Assembly (NCBI RefSeq): GCF_000695255.1
Contig: NZ_JMIB01000023.1
Span: 1 to 64,000, forward strand
Origin: Photobacterium galatheae
Lineage (GTDB): Bacteria > Pseudomonadota > Gammaproteobacteria > Enterobacterales > Vibrionaceae
Length of the DNA: 64,000 nt
Direction: 5' to 3'
Below are positions 9,902 through 20,731 of this stretch, piece by piece. The notes under the pieces are model-generated. The model was not told the DNA's origin. It did no database searches and worked only from the letters and a program-made list of their open reading frames with translations. The translations under genes and the position numbers were made by a program. Position 1 is the stretch's first letter. Each line of letters opens with the position of its first letter.

Positions 9902-9911
9902 TATACCTCCT

Positions 9912-9938
9912 TAAAAAAAGCCCCGTATAAACGGGGCC
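9912..9938 (-). terminator. Terminator of the NAD-GDH gene
   Basis: GGCCCCGT pairs with ACGGGGCT around 9920-9938; on the minus strand a seven-T run follows (9913-9919). It sits between the GDH stop and the pyrD ribosome site. Confidence 0.85.
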
Positions 9939-9945
9939 ACATTAT

Positions 9946-12900
9946 TCACTGATTTGGTTTGCAATTCAAATTTAATAGCACTAATTCCCTCATCGCGACT
10001 GAGAATTTCGCGAATTCGTGGGTCGTCCCCACTTTGAATTCGGTCAAAACACTTTCCCAGCGCTGAATCGCAGGATGATGGTGATCAACCCACAGGTCAA
10101 TTAATGCTTCCGGAGCTTCATTGCCCTGGCCTGCTCCAATCACTGCAGAAGTCAGCTGACGTTGCTGCCAATCCAGATCTTCGCGGAAAGAAGCGCGAGC
10201 CAGCGCCTGCCAATGGTTTTCTACAGGCTGGTTATGTACCTGCTGCAGGAACCAGTGCAGTGACAACTGAGCACCCAAAACAAAGTAAACACGAGCGATG
10301 AAACCAACTTCTTTGTTCAGCTCTCTCGCAATCTGAGCGATATCCATTGCGGAGTACAGGCTGCTCAGACGAGCAATGTTGTGCGCCAGTTGAGCCGGAA
10401 CACCTTCTTTGATCATAGTGTTGGCCTGATCATCATGCTCCTTCACTTCCTCTGCAACCAGGTATTGCTCCAGATTGTCACGCAGGGTGTTCAAGGTTGG
10501 CTGATAGAAAGCGATTTGCTCTTCAATGCCCATCTTACGGTCACGATTACGCAGGAACCAGCGTGTGATACGGCGCAGCATACGACGGCAGCGATACATC
10601 ATTTCGTACTGGGCATGTGCCGGCACTTTATTATCCAGCTCGCGAATCTGCTCGAAGAACTGCTCAAAGCCAAACACAGCACGGCCTACAGAGTACGCAG
10701 AAGAGATTTCCGCGACCGTTGAACCCGTTTCTTCCATCAAACGCGTGACGAAGTTGCAGCCCATTTCGTTTGACATCTGATTTGCCAGCGATGTTGCAAT
10801 CAACTCACCTTTCAGCGGGTGATTCTCCATCTGAGTGCGATACTTCTCTTGCAATGCTTTCGGGAAGTATGCTGGCAGCAGGCGGTTATGATAAGGATCT
10901 TCTGTGATCTCTTCAGTCACCAGATCTTCTTTCAGAACCATCTTACCGTAGGCAACCAGTACCGCCAGTTCAGGGCGTGTCAGGCCAATACCATCTTTTT
11001 CACGCTCTGCCAGTGTTTCGTCATCAGGCAGGTACTCCAGTGCACGATCCAGTTTGCCTTCTTTTTCCAGATGATGAATAAAGCGGATCTGCTCTTTCAG
11101 CAACTGTACATTCTGATGCTGAGTGACTGAGATGGATTCACTCTGGGTATATGCATCGTCAAGGACGATCTCACCCACTTCATCTTCCATCTGCTCCAGC
11201 AGCTCATTCCGTTGCTTGTAGGTCAGATCGCCTGCAGCAACCAGACCATTCAGCAGGATCTTAATGTTGACTTCGTTATCTGAACAGTCAACACCACCCA
11301 CGTTATCGATGAAGTCGGTGTTTACGCGGCCACCATTTTTCGCATACTCAACGCGGCCCAGTTGGGTCATCCCCAGGTTACCACCTTCACCAACGATCTT
11401 GGCTCGAAGCTCACCACCGTTCACACGCAGCGCATCATTTGCACGGTCACCAACATCGCTATGCGTTTCAGAATCAGACTTCACATAAGTACCGATACCA
11501 CCGTTCCACAGAAGATCCACTTCCATTGTCAGGATCAGTTTGATCACTTCATTCGGTGTCAACGTCTGCTTCCGAGTGCCCAGCAGTTTCTGGATCTGAG
11601 GCGTCAGTGTGATTGACTTGCTGCGACGAGAGAATATACCGCCACCCTCAGAGATCAGGCTGCTGTTATAATCTTCCCAGCTAGAACGCGGTAAGTGAAA
11701 CAGACGGTTGCGCTCTTCCCAGCTTGTGGCTGCATCCGGCGTCGGATCCAGGAAGATATGCATATGGTTAAAGGCCGCAACCAAACGTGTATGCTTCGAC
11801 AGCAGCATGCCGTTACCAAATACATCACCGGCCATGTCACCCACACCAGCACAGGTAAAATCAGTGGTCTGACAGTCAATTCCCAGTTCACGGAAGTGAC
11901 GTTTTACAGATTCCCAGCCACCCTTCGCGGTGATCCCCATCTGCTTATGGTCATAACCATTCGAGCCACCAGAAGCAAAAGCATCCCCCAGCCAGAAGCT
12001 ATAATCAGCCGATACAGAGTTTGCCAGATCAGAGAACGTTGCCGTCCCTTTATCCGCAGCCACAACCAGATACGGGTCATCTTCATCATGACGAACCACA
12101 TTGGCTGGCGGAATAATTTCACCCTCATGAATGTTATCAGTCACATCCAACAGCGCGCGGATAAAGCGCTTGTAACAACGCTGACCTTCAGCCAGGATTT
12201 CCTCACGGGAGCTCATTTGTGGTTGACGCTTGCAGACGAAACCGCCTTTCGCACCCACAGGAACAATGACGGTGTTCTTCACCTGCTGAGCTTTTACCAG
12301 ACCCAGAATCTCTGTACGGAAGTCTTCCTGGCGATCAGACCAGCGCAGACCACCACGGGCAACTTTACCACCACGCAGGTGAACACCCTCGATATCCGGT
12401 GCATAAACGAAGATCTCGAAGAACGGCACCGGTGCAGGAATTTCTGGAATCTCAGACGGACGCAGTTTCAGAGACAACCAAGGTTTTGGCAAACCACTTT
12501 CATCAAGCTGATAGTAGTTCGTCCGTTGGGTTGCCTGAATCATTTCCATATAACGACGGATGATACGGTCATCATCCAGGCTTTCGACTTCTTCAAGCTT
12601 CGCATGCATCTCTGCAATCAGCGCTTCTTCCGCTTTCTCGCTGAAGTTGCGTTCAGGATCAAAGCGCAGTGCGAACAGCTCAACCAGATCACGGGCCAGA
12701 TCCGCATGATTGGCCAGCGTATCTTCAATATATTGCTGACTGAACGGGAAACCAACCTGACGCATGTAGCGTGCGTAACTCCGGACAATCGTGATTTCAC
12801 GACCGGTCAGTCCTGCACACAGCAGCAGACGGTTAAATCCGTCACTTTCCAGTCCACCGTGCCAAATCGAAGCAAATGCTTCCTGGAAACGATCACGTGC

Positions 12901-14775
12901 ATCACTCAAATCGATCTCGCTCGTGCCGGTCACCAGCATGGCGAAATCCAGGATCCAGTAAACTGTACCGTTCGCTGTAACAACCTCATACGGTGATTCA
13001 CCAATCACGCGCAGGCCCAGGTTTTCCAGCATTGGCATCACATCAGACAGATGGATTGGCTCATCACGATGATAAAGTTTCAGTTTCACGAAACGTGAAT
13101 CAGTCGCAACTTCCTGTGGGCGGTAGAACAACATACCCAGCTTGTTCTCTTCACTCAGGCCTTCCAGCAATTCGATGTCTGCAACGGCTGAACCCGGCAG
13201 CATTTGCTCTTTATATGAACGAGGGAAAGCGCGAGCGTAATTTTTCGCAAGCGGTGTCCCTTGGTTCTCACCAAAGTTGGAGATCAGTGAATCACTCAAA
13301 CGATCTTCCCAGGAAACAGCAGCTTCCACCAGATTACGTTCAATCGCTTTTACATCTACATCGAAGTTATTGTTATCTACACGCACAATATAATGAGTTC
13401 TCGCTAGTGGGCCTTCAGAGAAAGAAGTGGTGAAATCGACGTTTTGGTCAGAACCAAAGTATTCTTTGAAAATTTTCTGCGTTTTAATCCGCAGCTCAGT
13501 GTTATAACGCTCACGAGTCACATACACCATGCAAGAGAAGAAACGGCCGAAAGGATCCCGGCGGACGAACAAACGCAGCAGATCACGATCCTGCATACGC
13601 ACAACGCCACTGGCCACATCCTGCATTTCTTTCTCACTGGCCTGAATCAACTCATCTCGCGGATACGTTTCAAGGATGTTGTTCATCGCTTTCCACGAGT
13701 GTGAGCCTTCGGAATAACCGCTGCTCTCAAGGATACGAACGACTTTGTTGCGGATCAGTGGAATGTTCATCGCCGTCTGATGATAAGCGGTTGCTGCATA
13801 CAAACCGGTAAAACGATGCTCGCCGATGACATTCCCATCTTTGTCGAAGCGTTTAATACCAATGTAATCGGTATAAGCTGGGCGGTGGATTTTTGATCTC
13901 GCATTACTCTTGGTCAGAATCAGTAAATTTGGTTTTCTTGCTTCGACTCTTGCTGACTCTGGTAACTCAGACAACATCAGGCGACGGGCTTTACCCGGCT
14001 TACTCAGCAGACCCAACCCTTTTTCATCACAAGGACGGAGTTCAAAATCCCCTTCAACAGGAATCAAATCATATTGATGGTAACCCATGAAGGTGAAGTT
14101 GTGGCGAGTGACCCACTCCAGGAATTCGATCGCTTCATCACAATGGCTTTGTTCTACTGGCAAGCTGGCTGTTTTCAACTCTTCAGCAATTTCAATCATC
14201 TTGCTTTGCATGGCCTGCCAGTCATTCACCACCAGCTCAATATCCCGCAAGACTTGCTCAAGTTCTGTTTTCAGCGCTTCCATTTCTTCTTTGCTGGACA
14301 AACGATCCACTTCGATATGGAACAACGTTTGTAAGTCGCCTTCTTCACCACAGGCTTCAATAATGGTACCTTCTTCATCGCGCTTGAAATAATAAGGACC
14401 ATTAAACATCAGGTGACTGTTAATCCCCTGACGATTGAGTGTCATACGTACGGAGTCGACCAGGAACGGATGGTCTGGCGTCACAATTTCCACGACCGTG
14501 TGGGTTGACTGCCAGCCATAACGACTGAGTGTCGGGTTATAAACACGAACAGAGGTTTGGTCCGGTTGGTTTTGCACAAGATGGTGCCAGAGGCTCAGAA
14601 CAGCACCATACAAATCAGATTCATTCCGTTGAAGCAGATCGTCTTCTGCCAGTTGTCCTAACAATCGTTGAGCAAACACTTCGACTAATGACTGCTGAGG
14701 CGTTTCTATCTTGTCCTGGATTAAGCCGTACACTTTTTCAAGTAGTACCGGCACTATTGGGTCAGGTGCGGTCAT
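9946..14775 (-). CDS. gdhB: NAD-specific glutamate dehydrogenase, large (180 kDa) class
   Basis: A 1609-aa protein, the length of the large bacterial NAD-GDH class. N-terminal regulatory ACT-like segments are followed by the catalytic core with GLRWSDRQEDFRTEILGL, VKNTVIVPVGAKGGF, FSDLANSVSADY, GGSNGYDHKQMG and the nucleotide region GVGDMAGDVFGNGML. It deaminates glutamate to 2-oxoglutarate with NAD+, mainly in amino-acid catabolism. Neighbours are housekeeping genes in unrelated pathways. It ends in a terminator before pyrD. The symbol follows Pseudomonas usage; no frameshift is seen over 4.8 kb. Confidence 0.95.
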   Translation of the reverse strand: MTAPDPIVPVLLEKVYGLIQDKIETPQQSLVEVFAQRLLGQLAEDDLLQRNESDLYGAVLSLWHHLVQNQPDQTSVRVYNPTLSRYGWQSTHTVVEIVTPDHPFLVDSVRMTLNRQGINSHLMFNGPYYFKRDEEGTIIEACGEEGDLQTLFHIEVDRLSSKEEMEALKTELEQVLRDIELVVNDWQAMQSKMIEIAEELKTASLPVEQSHCDEAIEFLEWVTRHNFTFMGYHQYDLIPVEGDFELRPCDEKGLGLLSKPGKARRLMLSELPESARVEARKPNLLILTKSNARSKIHRPAYTDYIGIKRFDKDGNVIGEHRFTGLYAATAYHQTAMNIPLIRNKVVRILESSGYSEGSHSWKAMNNILETYPRDELIQASEKEMQDVASGVVRMQDRDLLRLFVRRDPFGRFFSCMVYVTRERYNTELRIKTQKIFKEYFGSDQNVDFTTSFSEGPLARTHYIVRVDNNNFDVDVKAIERNLVEAAVSWEDRLSDSLISNFGENQGTPLAKNYARAFPRSYKEQMLPGSAVADIELLEGLSEENKLGMLFYRPQEVATDSRFVKLKLYHRDEPIHLSDVMPMLENLGLRVIGESPYEVVTANGTVYWILDFAMLVTGTSEIDLSDARDRFQEAFASIWHGGLESDGFNRLLLCAGLTGREITIVRSYARYMRQVGFPFSQQYIEDTLANHADLARDLVELFALRFDPERNFSEKAEEALIAEMHAKLEEVESLDDDRIIRRYMEMIQATQRTNYYQLDESGLPKPWLSLKLRPSEIPEIPAPVPFFEIFVYAPDIEGVHLRGGKVARGGLRWSDRQEDFRTEILGLVKAQQVKNTVIVPVGAKGGFVCKRQPQMSSREEILAEGQRCYKRFIRALLDVTDNIHEGEIIPPANVVRHDEDDPYLVVAADKGTATFSDLANSVSADYSFWLGDAFASGGSNGYDHKQMGITAKGGWESVKRHFRELGIDCQTTDFTCAGVGDMAGDVFGNGMLLSKHTRLVAAFNHMHIFLDPTPDAATSWEERNRLFHLPRSSWEDYNSSLISEGGGIFSRRSKSITLTPQIQKLLGTRKQTLTPNEVIKLILTMEVDLLWNGGIGTYVKSDSETHSDVGDRANDALRVNGGELRAKIVGEGGNLGMTQLGRVEYAKNGGRVNTDFIDNVGGVDCSDNEVNIKILLNGLVAAGDLTYKQRNELLEQMEDEVGEIVLDDAYTQSESISVTQHQNVQLLKEQIRFIHHLEKEGKLDRALEYLPDDETLAEREKDGIGLTRPELAVLVAYGKMVLKEDLVTEEITEDPYHNRLLPAYFPKALQEKYRTQMENHPLKGELIATSLANQMSNEMGCNFVTRLMEETGSTVAEISSAYSVGRAVFGFEQFFEQIRELDNKVPAHAQYEMMYRCRRMLRRITRWFLRNRDRKMGIEEQIAFYQPTLNTLRDNLEQYLVAEEVKEHDDQANTMIKEGVPAQLAHNIARLSSLYSAMDIAQIARELNKEVGFIARVYFVLGAQLSLHWFLQQVHNQPVENHWQALARASFREDLDWQQRQLTSAVIGAGQGNEAPEALIDLWVDHHHPAIQRWESVLTEFKVGTTHEFAKFSVAMRELVLLNLNCKPNQ

Positions 14776-15194
14776 AGCAGATGCTCCATCGTTATTACTT
14801 TTATCAATCTAGTATAGGGTTTGATAACGACGCCCCGAGTTCAGCACTAAAAACTTCTCTCTGGCGAGGTATAGTTGATTCGGAAGCTATTGTAGGGCGT
14901 TTTGTTGCCAAATGGTTACGATAATTACTCTGTAATCAGAAGAAAAAATCGAATATGTGACTAAGGTAGATGTTTTAGCTCGAGGGAAGATGACCAAGGG
15001 ATAATATGACGCACTCTGATGCTATTAACCCAGTATTCTGGTCTAACCATCTAGAAATCAATGATTTTTCACTGCAAAAAAACTAACCAACACGGTTGCT
15101 GCGACGCAGAAATCGACTTCATTCAAAACAGATAAAAAATCTACATTCGCATAATTATGTAGTGTTTTTGTTAATTTCTGACTAAAGCAAGGTT
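14776..15194. other. Intergenic region upstream of NAD-GDH, no gene seen
   Basis: 419 bases, AT-rich, between DUF2835 and the large GDH gene. It must carry the GDH promoter on the minus strand. No convincing -35/-10 pair, repeat or small gene was found. Confidence 0.5.
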
Positions 15195-15416
15195 CTAAGC
15201 GATTTTCTCCAATTTTTCCAGGCGATTTTCTGAACTGACACTCACTCTGAAACGTCCCCGAACGCCAAGTTGGCTCAGAAACGGCCGGAGTCTGCTTGCA
15301 GGTAGCTGAAGACGAAGACCTTCATCGGTGTACACCAGTACGGCACTCGCAGCACCGGAGTAATGTTGCAGGAAGGTTTGGTAAGGAATGTTGACTGAAA
15401 AGCTGTATCTCTTCAT
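15195..15416 (-). CDS. DUF2835 family protein
   Basis: A 73-aa cytoplasmic protein, MKRYSFSVNIPYQTFLQHY, with the family blocks LRLQLPASRLRPF and GVRGRFRV. The function of DUF2835 is unknown; it is widespread in marine gammaproteobacteria beside pepN, as here. It starts 93 bases after the pepN stop, beyond the pepN terminator, so separate transcription is likely. The C-terminus is charged (RLEKLEKIA). Confidence 0.8.
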   Translation of the reverse strand: MKRYSFSVNIPYQTFLQHYSGAASAVLVYTDEGLRLQLPASRLRPFLSQLGVRGRFRVSVSSENRLEKLEKIA

Positions 15417-15459
15417 GCAGACAGGCCTGGCAGCGATAGACAGAAAAAGAAATGGCAGA

Positions 15460-15489
15460 TAAAAAGAAAGCTCCCTTTTGAGGAGCCTT
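15460..15489 (-). terminator. Terminator of pepN
   Basis: AAGGCTCC and GGAGCTT (15468-15489) form the stem; the minus strand continues with TCTTTTTATC (15460-15467). It lies 20 bases past the pepN stop. Confidence 0.8.
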
Positions 15490-15509
15490 CTGATTAAAAC
15501 AAATTGAGC

Positions 15510-18134
15510 TTATTGTTCAAGGGCTTTTTCCACTTTCTCGAACAAATCTCTCGCTAGATTTTCCAGTTTCGCCAGTTGCTCAAGCTCAGCGCGCATCAGT
15601 GCCTGACGATCTTCATCGTACAAACGATACTTCAGGAAAGGTTCAATCAGGCGTGAAGCCACCTGAGGATTTGAACTGTTCAGCGCCGTCAGAATCTCAG
15701 TCAGGAAACGATAACCGCTGCCATCTTTCGCATGGAAATGAACTGGGTTATTCGCACAGAAGCTGGCAACCAGACTACGCGTCCGATTCGGGTTCTTCAG
15801 ACTAAACGCCGGATGGTTCATGGTTTCGCGGACATTGGCCAGTGAATTCCCCGCTGGGTTTTTACCCTGCAGGACAAACCACTTGTCCATCACCAAACCA
15901 TCATGGCTCCATTTACTGCTGAAGTCCGCCATCTGTGTTTCACGGCAAGCGAGCTGTGCTTCATTTGCTGCACTCATCGCAGCAATCGTATCTGTCATAT
16001 TGTCGGCTTTCCCGTACTGAGCAGAAACCAGTTTTTCCCCCTGCTCTGTATACGCCAGATAAGCCAGGCAACGATTACGCAGTGAACGTTTTGCCATCGC
16101 ATCATGAGTAATGCTGTAGCCGCTTTGTGACAGAGAATGATAAATAGCAGACAGTTCATCTTCCAGCGCTGATGCGAGGATCTGTTCAATCTGCGCCAGC
16201 ACTGTGTGGATCGCATCCACATCAACCCGCTCATACCAACCGGCGACTTCATTTTCACTCGGTAATGTCAGCATTTCAGCAATGAAAGCCGGATCCAGTT
16301 TTTCATCCAGCAACGCACCACGGAATGCATCAACCACATTTTCCGGGAAGACGACGGCATTACCAGCCTGTACTGCCTGAACATTACTGCGGATATACTT
16401 CGCTAGCAGCATCTGACCAGCGTCCCAGCGGGCAAACTCATTCCGGGCATGCGTCATCAGGAAGACCAGCTCTTCGTCGCTGTAATCATATTCCAGCACA
16501 ACCGGTGCAGAAAACTCACGCAGCATCGAGATAACAGGCTTTTCATTCACCTGATCAAACGTGAAAGTTTGCTCAGACTGAGTGACGTTCAGAATGTGAT
16601 GCACACGCTCACCGTTACACTGTAACTCAATCACCTCGCCTTTACTGTCATACAGCTCGATATCAAACGGAATATGCAGCGGCAACTTCTCTTTCTGCCC
16701 TGGTGTGGGTGCAGTTTGCTGCTTCACTGTGACTAGGTAACGTTTCGCATCCGCCTCGTACGCTGTGCTGACAGTCACTACCGGTGTACCAGACTGGCTG
16801 TACCACAGACGGAACTGACCCAGATCAACGCCAGAAGCATCTTCCATCGCCTGAACAAAGTCATCACAGGTGGCAGCAGTGCCATCGTGACGCTCGAAGT
16901 ATAATTTCATTCCCGCCTGGAAGCCGTCTTCGCCCAGCAGTGTATGCATCATCCGAATCACTTCACTCCCCTTCTCATAAACGGTCAGGGTGTAGAAGTT
17001 ATTCATCTCAATCACTTTCTCCGGACGGATTGGATGCGACATTGGGCCACGGTCTTCCGCAAACTGAGGACCACGCATGATCCGGACATTTTGAATACGG
17101 TTCACCGGACGAGAACCCAGATCAGAAGAAAATTCCTGATCCCGGAATACCGTCAGACCTTCTTTCAGACTCAGCTGGAACCAATCGCGGCAGGTCACGC
17201 GGTTACCGGTCCAGTTATGGAAGTATTCGTGACCAATCACAGACTCAATCCCAAGATAGTCGGTGTCTGTCGCAGTCGCTGAATTCGCCAGAACGAACTT
17301 AGAATTGAAGATATTCAGACCTTTATTTTCCATGGCACCCATGTTGAAGAAATCAACGGCAACAATCATGTAAATATCCAGGTCATATTCCAGGCCGAAG
17401 CGCTCTTCATCCCACTTCATGGAATTGATCAGCGAGTGCATCGCATGCTCTGCACGGTCCAGATTGCCTTTATCGACAAAAATTTCCAGTGCCACATCGC
17501 GACCACTGACTGTTTTATAGCTGTCTCGCAGCACATCAAAATCGCCGGCAACCAGTGCGAACAAATAACAAGGCTTCAGAAACGGATCCTGCCATTGTAC
17601 CCAGTGACGGCCATTCTCCAGATCACCGCTCCCCACTTTGTTACCGTTACTCAGCAAATAAGGGAAACTTGCTTTATCGGCAATCACTTTGGTTGTAAAA
17701 CGGGCCAAGACATCCGGACGATCCTGGTAATAAGTAATTCTTCGGAAACCTTCAGCTTCACACTGGGTACAGAAACCACCACCGGATTTGTACAGACCTT
17801 CCAGAGAGGTATTTGCTTCCGGATTGATCTCAGTTTCAATCGTCAACTCAAACACCGCAGGAAGTTCACGAAGAATCAGGCCACTCTCCGTCTGCTCAAA
17901 GTGCTCCCAGCTTTCACCGTTGATTTCCAGCCGATGCAAAACCAATTCATCACCGTCCAGTTCTAGCGAAGTCACCCCTTGTGTTTGTTGCTTAACTTGA
18001 CTGACAGCAATCACGCGGGTGGCTGTGTCATGCAGATCAAACGTCAGGTCGATATCCGTGATCGTAAAATCTGGTGCCTGATAATCTGCACGATATTTAG
18101 CAGTCGGTTGTGCGGCAGTGGGTTGATCAGCCAT
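15510..18134 (-). CDS. pepN: Aminopeptidase N (M1 metallopeptidase)
   Basis: An 874-aa protein (E. coli 870). The substrate-binding GAMEN motif is at 266-270 and the zinc site HEYFH at 302-306 with the third ligand Glu at 325 (LKEGLTVF). The C-terminal half is the DUF3458-type Ig plus helical arch. It removes N-terminal residues from peptides in the cytoplasm and is a main broad-specificity aminopeptidase. The start at 18134 (MADQPTAAQPTAKY) has GGAAGAA upstream on the minus strand. It is divergent from pncB, as in E. coli. Confidence 0.97.
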   Translation of the reverse strand: MADQPTAAQPTAKYRADYQAPDFTITDIDLTFDLHDTATRVIAVSQVKQQTQGVTSLELDGDELVLHRLEINGESWEHFEQTESGLILRELPAVFELTIETEINPEANTSLEGLYKSGGGFCTQCEAEGFRRITYYQDRPDVLARFTTKVIADKASFPYLLSNGNKVGSGDLENGRHWVQWQDPFLKPCYLFALVAGDFDVLRDSYKTVSGRDVALEIFVDKGNLDRAEHAMHSLINSMKWDEERFGLEYDLDIYMIVAVDFFNMGAMENKGLNIFNSKFVLANSATATDTDYLGIESVIGHEYFHNWTGNRVTCRDWFQLSLKEGLTVFRDQEFSSDLGSRPVNRIQNVRIMRGPQFAEDRGPMSHPIRPEKVIEMNNFYTLTVYEKGSEVIRMMHTLLGEDGFQAGMKLYFERHDGTAATCDDFVQAMEDASGVDLGQFRLWYSQSGTPVVTVSTAYEADAKRYLVTVKQQTAPTPGQKEKLPLHIPFDIELYDSKGEVIELQCNGERVHHILNVTQSEQTFTFDQVNEKPVISMLREFSAPVVLEYDYSDEELVFLMTHARNEFARWDAGQMLLAKYIRSNVQAVQAGNAVVFPENVVDAFRGALLDEKLDPAFIAEMLTLPSENEVAGWYERVDVDAIHTVLAQIEQILASALEDELSAIYHSLSQSGYSITHDAMAKRSLRNRCLAYLAYTEQGEKLVSAQYGKADNMTDTIAAMSAANEAQLACRETQMADFSSKWSHDGLVMDKWFVLQGKNPAGNSLANVRETMNHPAFSLKNPNRTRSLVASFCANNPVHFHAKDGSGYRFLTEILTALNSSNPQVASRLIEPFLKYRLYDEDRQALMRAELEQLAKLENLARDLFEKVEKALEQ

Positions 18135-18591
18135 TTCTATTCTTCCTTAGTCATCCATATTGGCAGTCTCGCCGTCAGAGTAAACCTTTCAAAACCATGA
18201 ACGGCCATTAGCTCTGGCGTGTTTCAGTCATTGAAACACCAGCTGCGAGACTGAGAAATTACAAAACCAGCGCAAAAGATGTTCACTGGTAACTCAGCAG
18301 ATAAAGACAAGATTCACGGCATCACTGCCGCTTCGGGTCAAAAGAAATCAGACAAGATTGCTTAAAAGTGCATCAGCTATACTTCATAGTAATACTTCAG
18401 CATGTTCTCATCTTGTCTTTACTCTGAATGAAGACAAAATGTTAGCAGATAGCACTTGCGCTGAAAATCTTATCTTTTTACTTGTTCCCCATGCCTTGTC
18501 GCGCAACAATGGCAAATCTAAAAAATTCCAACCGATACACTCTGCTCAAGTAGATTGATTTTAGCCGTTTTAACAGGAATTACTCTGCAAT
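18135..18591. other. Divergent promoter region between pepN and pncB
   Basis: 457 bases with the start regions of two divergent genes. The 66-codon frame at 18358-18558 has no ribosome site or recognised family and is judged spurious. TATACT at 18378-18383 could be a -10 box for pncB, but no -35 is at the right distance. Confidence 0.45.
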
Positions 18592-19788
18592 ATGAACCAC
18601 ATTATGCAACCTTGGATCATTGATTCACTGCTTGATACCGATGCCTACAAACTCCATATGCAGCAGGCAATCTTCCACCTGTATCCCGATGTAGATGCTG
18701 CCGCTGAGTTTCATTGTCGCAGTGACGAGGATCTACGGCCATACAAGGATGATATCCAAAGACAGCTCGAACACATGGGTGAGCTGAAATTTACCCATGA
18801 AGAAATTGAATATCTTGCGACTCTACCTTTCTTTCAACAGGATTATCTGGATTTCCTCAAAGACTTTCGCCTGAATCCTTCGCAAGTCGAAGTCGGTGAA
18901 GCGGATGGACAACTCACGATACGTATTGAAGGGAAATGGCTGGATCTGATTTTATGGGAAGTCCCTTTACTGGCCATTGTCTGTGAACTCCGCTGTCATC
19001 AGCTTTACCCTCAGGCCACAGTCACCGACGCCATAAATCAGCTACAACGTAAGCTGGCGCATTTCGATGCGCTGGGCCGAGATACAGATACGAGCCATTT
19101 TTCACTGGTTGACTTTGGTACTCGACGTCGCTTTTCGAAAGAAGTCCACTATGCCGTCGTGAATTACCTGAAACAGCATTTTCCTCATCTAAGCGGCACG
19201 TCAAACTACCATTTGGCTCGAACGCTCAACCTGACACCCATTGGCACACAGGCACATGAATGGTTTCAGGCGCATCAGCAGCTTGCGGGGGAACTTGCAG
19301 ACTCGCAACAGCTTGCACTCAACCGCTGGTTACAGGAATACCCGGATAGCCTGGGGATTGCCCTTACCGACTGCATTAACATGGATGCATTCCTGCGCGA
19401 TTTTGATCTGCGTCTTTCCCTGCGCTTCACCGGACTTCGTCACGATAGTGGTGATCCAATCGCATGGGGTGAAAAAGCCATTGCACACTATGAAGCATTA
19501 GGGATTGATCCAAAAAGCAAAACCCTGGTGTTTTCTGACAGCCTGACATTGGAACGCGCGCTGACCATTTATCAGCATTTCTGTGAACGTATCAACGTCA
19601 GCTTTGGGATTGGCACAAGCATGACTTGTGATTTACCGGGTGTGAAAACGTTAAATATCGTTTTGAAACTCACAGAGTGTGAAGGCCGGCCAGTGGCCAA
19701 AATCTCAGATGAGCCGGGCAAAAGCATTTGTCATGATGAGGCCTATCTTGATCAGCTGCGCCAGGCATTCAAGATTGCCAACGACTGA
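18592..19788 (+). CDS. pncB: Nicotinate phosphoribosyltransferase
   Basis: A 398-aa protein (E. coli 400). It shows the family start [19 protein letters not shown], the block [17 protein letters not shown], and [16 protein letters not shown] with the phosphate-binding loop [16 protein letters not shown]. It converts nicotinate and PRPP to nicotinate mononucleotide, the entry step of NAD salvage. AGGAATT lies about 11 bases before the ATG at 18592; a second in-frame ATG four codons later is possible. It ends in a bidirectional hairpin. Confidence 0.96.
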   Translation: MNHIMQPWIIDSLLDTDAYKLHMQQAIFHLYPDVDAAAEFHCRSDEDLRPYKDDIQRQLEHMGELKFTHEEIEYLATLPFFQQDYLDFLKDFRLNPSQVEVGEADGQLTIRIEGKWLDLILWEVPLLAIVCELRCHQLYPQATVTDAINQLQRKLAHFDALGRDTDTSHFSLVDFGTRRRFSKEVHYAVVNYLKQHFPHLSGTSNYHLARTLNLTPIGTQAHEWFQAHQQLAGELADSQQLALNRWLQEYPDSLGIALTDCINMDAFLRDFDLRLSLRFTGLRHDSGDPIAWGEKAIAHYEALGIDPKSKTLVFSDSLTLERALTIYQHFCERINVSFGIGTSMTCDLPGVKTLNIVLKLTECEGRPVAKISDEPGKSICHDEAYLDQLRQAFKIAND

Positions 19789-19809
19789 TCGTTCCGAATC
19801 GAACGTAAA

Positions 19810-19835
19810 AAAGAGAGGCTTTTCAGCCTCTCTTT
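19810..19835. terminator. Bidirectional terminator, pncB and the 19865 gene
   Basis: AAAGAGAGGC (19810-19819), TTTTCA loop, GCCTCTCTTT (19826-19835). It stands between two converging genes and serves both. Confidence 0.85.
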
Positions 19836-19864
19836 GCTTTCACTTTTTGATAAATGAAGTCTAC

Positions 19865-20530
19865 TTACTGACGTTGCATCACTGCTTCCATTCCAAACTG
19901 TTTATTGGTCAGGGTGAGTGTATTATCTCCCCCTAACTTGAAATGACTGTCGTGCTGACCATCTTCATAAATAAGGACAATACGATCATCTTCGAGATAA
20001 TAAATACCTTTATGCTCAATTCGCTTCCCGTCTTTGCCAATGACCTGAGCAGAAAATAAAAAGTCCGGCCGTAAAGATAACTTCAGTTCAGAAACCCGTT
20101 TATCAACGTCTGAACCTTGAATCCTGGAAGAACGCCAACTGCCAGGCAGATTCTCGGGCGCTAATTTAGTAAATCGAGCACCATCCAGCAGAAACTGGTT
20201 ATAACTCAATACATATTCATGCTGCTGTGTAGGCTGCCCTGCAGAATTCATCGTAAGAGTTGTTTCATCAATATCGTACTTCCCTTCCCATTCATCAATA
20301 CGGCCATCTGTTCTGAGTAACCGCACTTTAAAATGGTAAGCAGAATTAAACTTGATATTCATGGCTCGATAGTGGATCCCCTCACTCTCTACACCTTCAT
20401 CGGTTGTACTGAACCAGTACCAATCACCGAGTAATAACGGATAGTCAAACTCTGTCAGCTCATCCGCAGTGACAGCGTAACTCCATGAAAAAACACTCAA
20501 TATCAAGGACAAAAAAATGGAACGCAGCAT
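19865..20530 (-). CDS. Exported two-repeat lipocalin-like protein, function unknown
   Basis: A 221-aa protein with a signal peptide (MLRSIFLSLILSVFSWSYAV, likely cut at VTA-DEL). Two halves look related: LLGDWYWFST near 33 and LPGSWRSSRI near 128, each followed by beta-rich sequence (KVRLLRTDGRIDEWEGKYDI; SAQVIGKDGKRIEHKGIYYL). This repeated GxW start and strand pattern recalls lipocalin-type small barrels. No catalytic motif is seen. It is probably periplasmic. It is convergent with pncB. The family was not recognised by name. Confidence 0.75.
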   Translation of the reverse strand: MLRSIFLSLILSVFSWSYAVTADELTEFDYPLLLGDWYWFSTTDEGVESEGIHYRAMNIKFNSAYHFKVRLLRTDGRIDEWEGKYDIDETTLTMNSAGQPTQQHEYVLSYNQFLLDGARFTKLAPENLPGSWRSSRIQGSDVDKRVSELKLSLRPDFLFSAQVIGKDGKRIEHKGIYYLEDDRIVLIYEDGQHDSHFKLGGDNTLTLTNKQFGMEAVMQRQ

Positions 20531-20731
20531 GATAGTACCCCAGACAAATATCAGCCCCTACTATTCACACTAGCTCCCGTTCCTGTTTCTCGCGCAAGAA
20601 TATGACAAGCGTCACAAGTATTCCTCAACCTGTTTCATGTTTGAGACGGCTTCTGGAAGCTACCTTGCGAACAGATGAGTGCTACAAAGAAAGGTGATGT
20701 TGAAAATTGCTTCTGTGCTACTCATTCACCG

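Noticed and set aside
11695..12996. 433-codon open frame on the plus strand inside the NAD-GDH gene
   Set aside because: It is antisense to a well-conserved 1609-aa enzyme, has no recognisable domain, and is rich in His, Thr and Arg as expected from the complement of this codon bias.
18378..18383. pncB promoter with TTGCTT and TATACT
   Set aside because: The spacer is only 14 bases, too short for a standard sigma-70 promoter, so no promoter feature was recorded.
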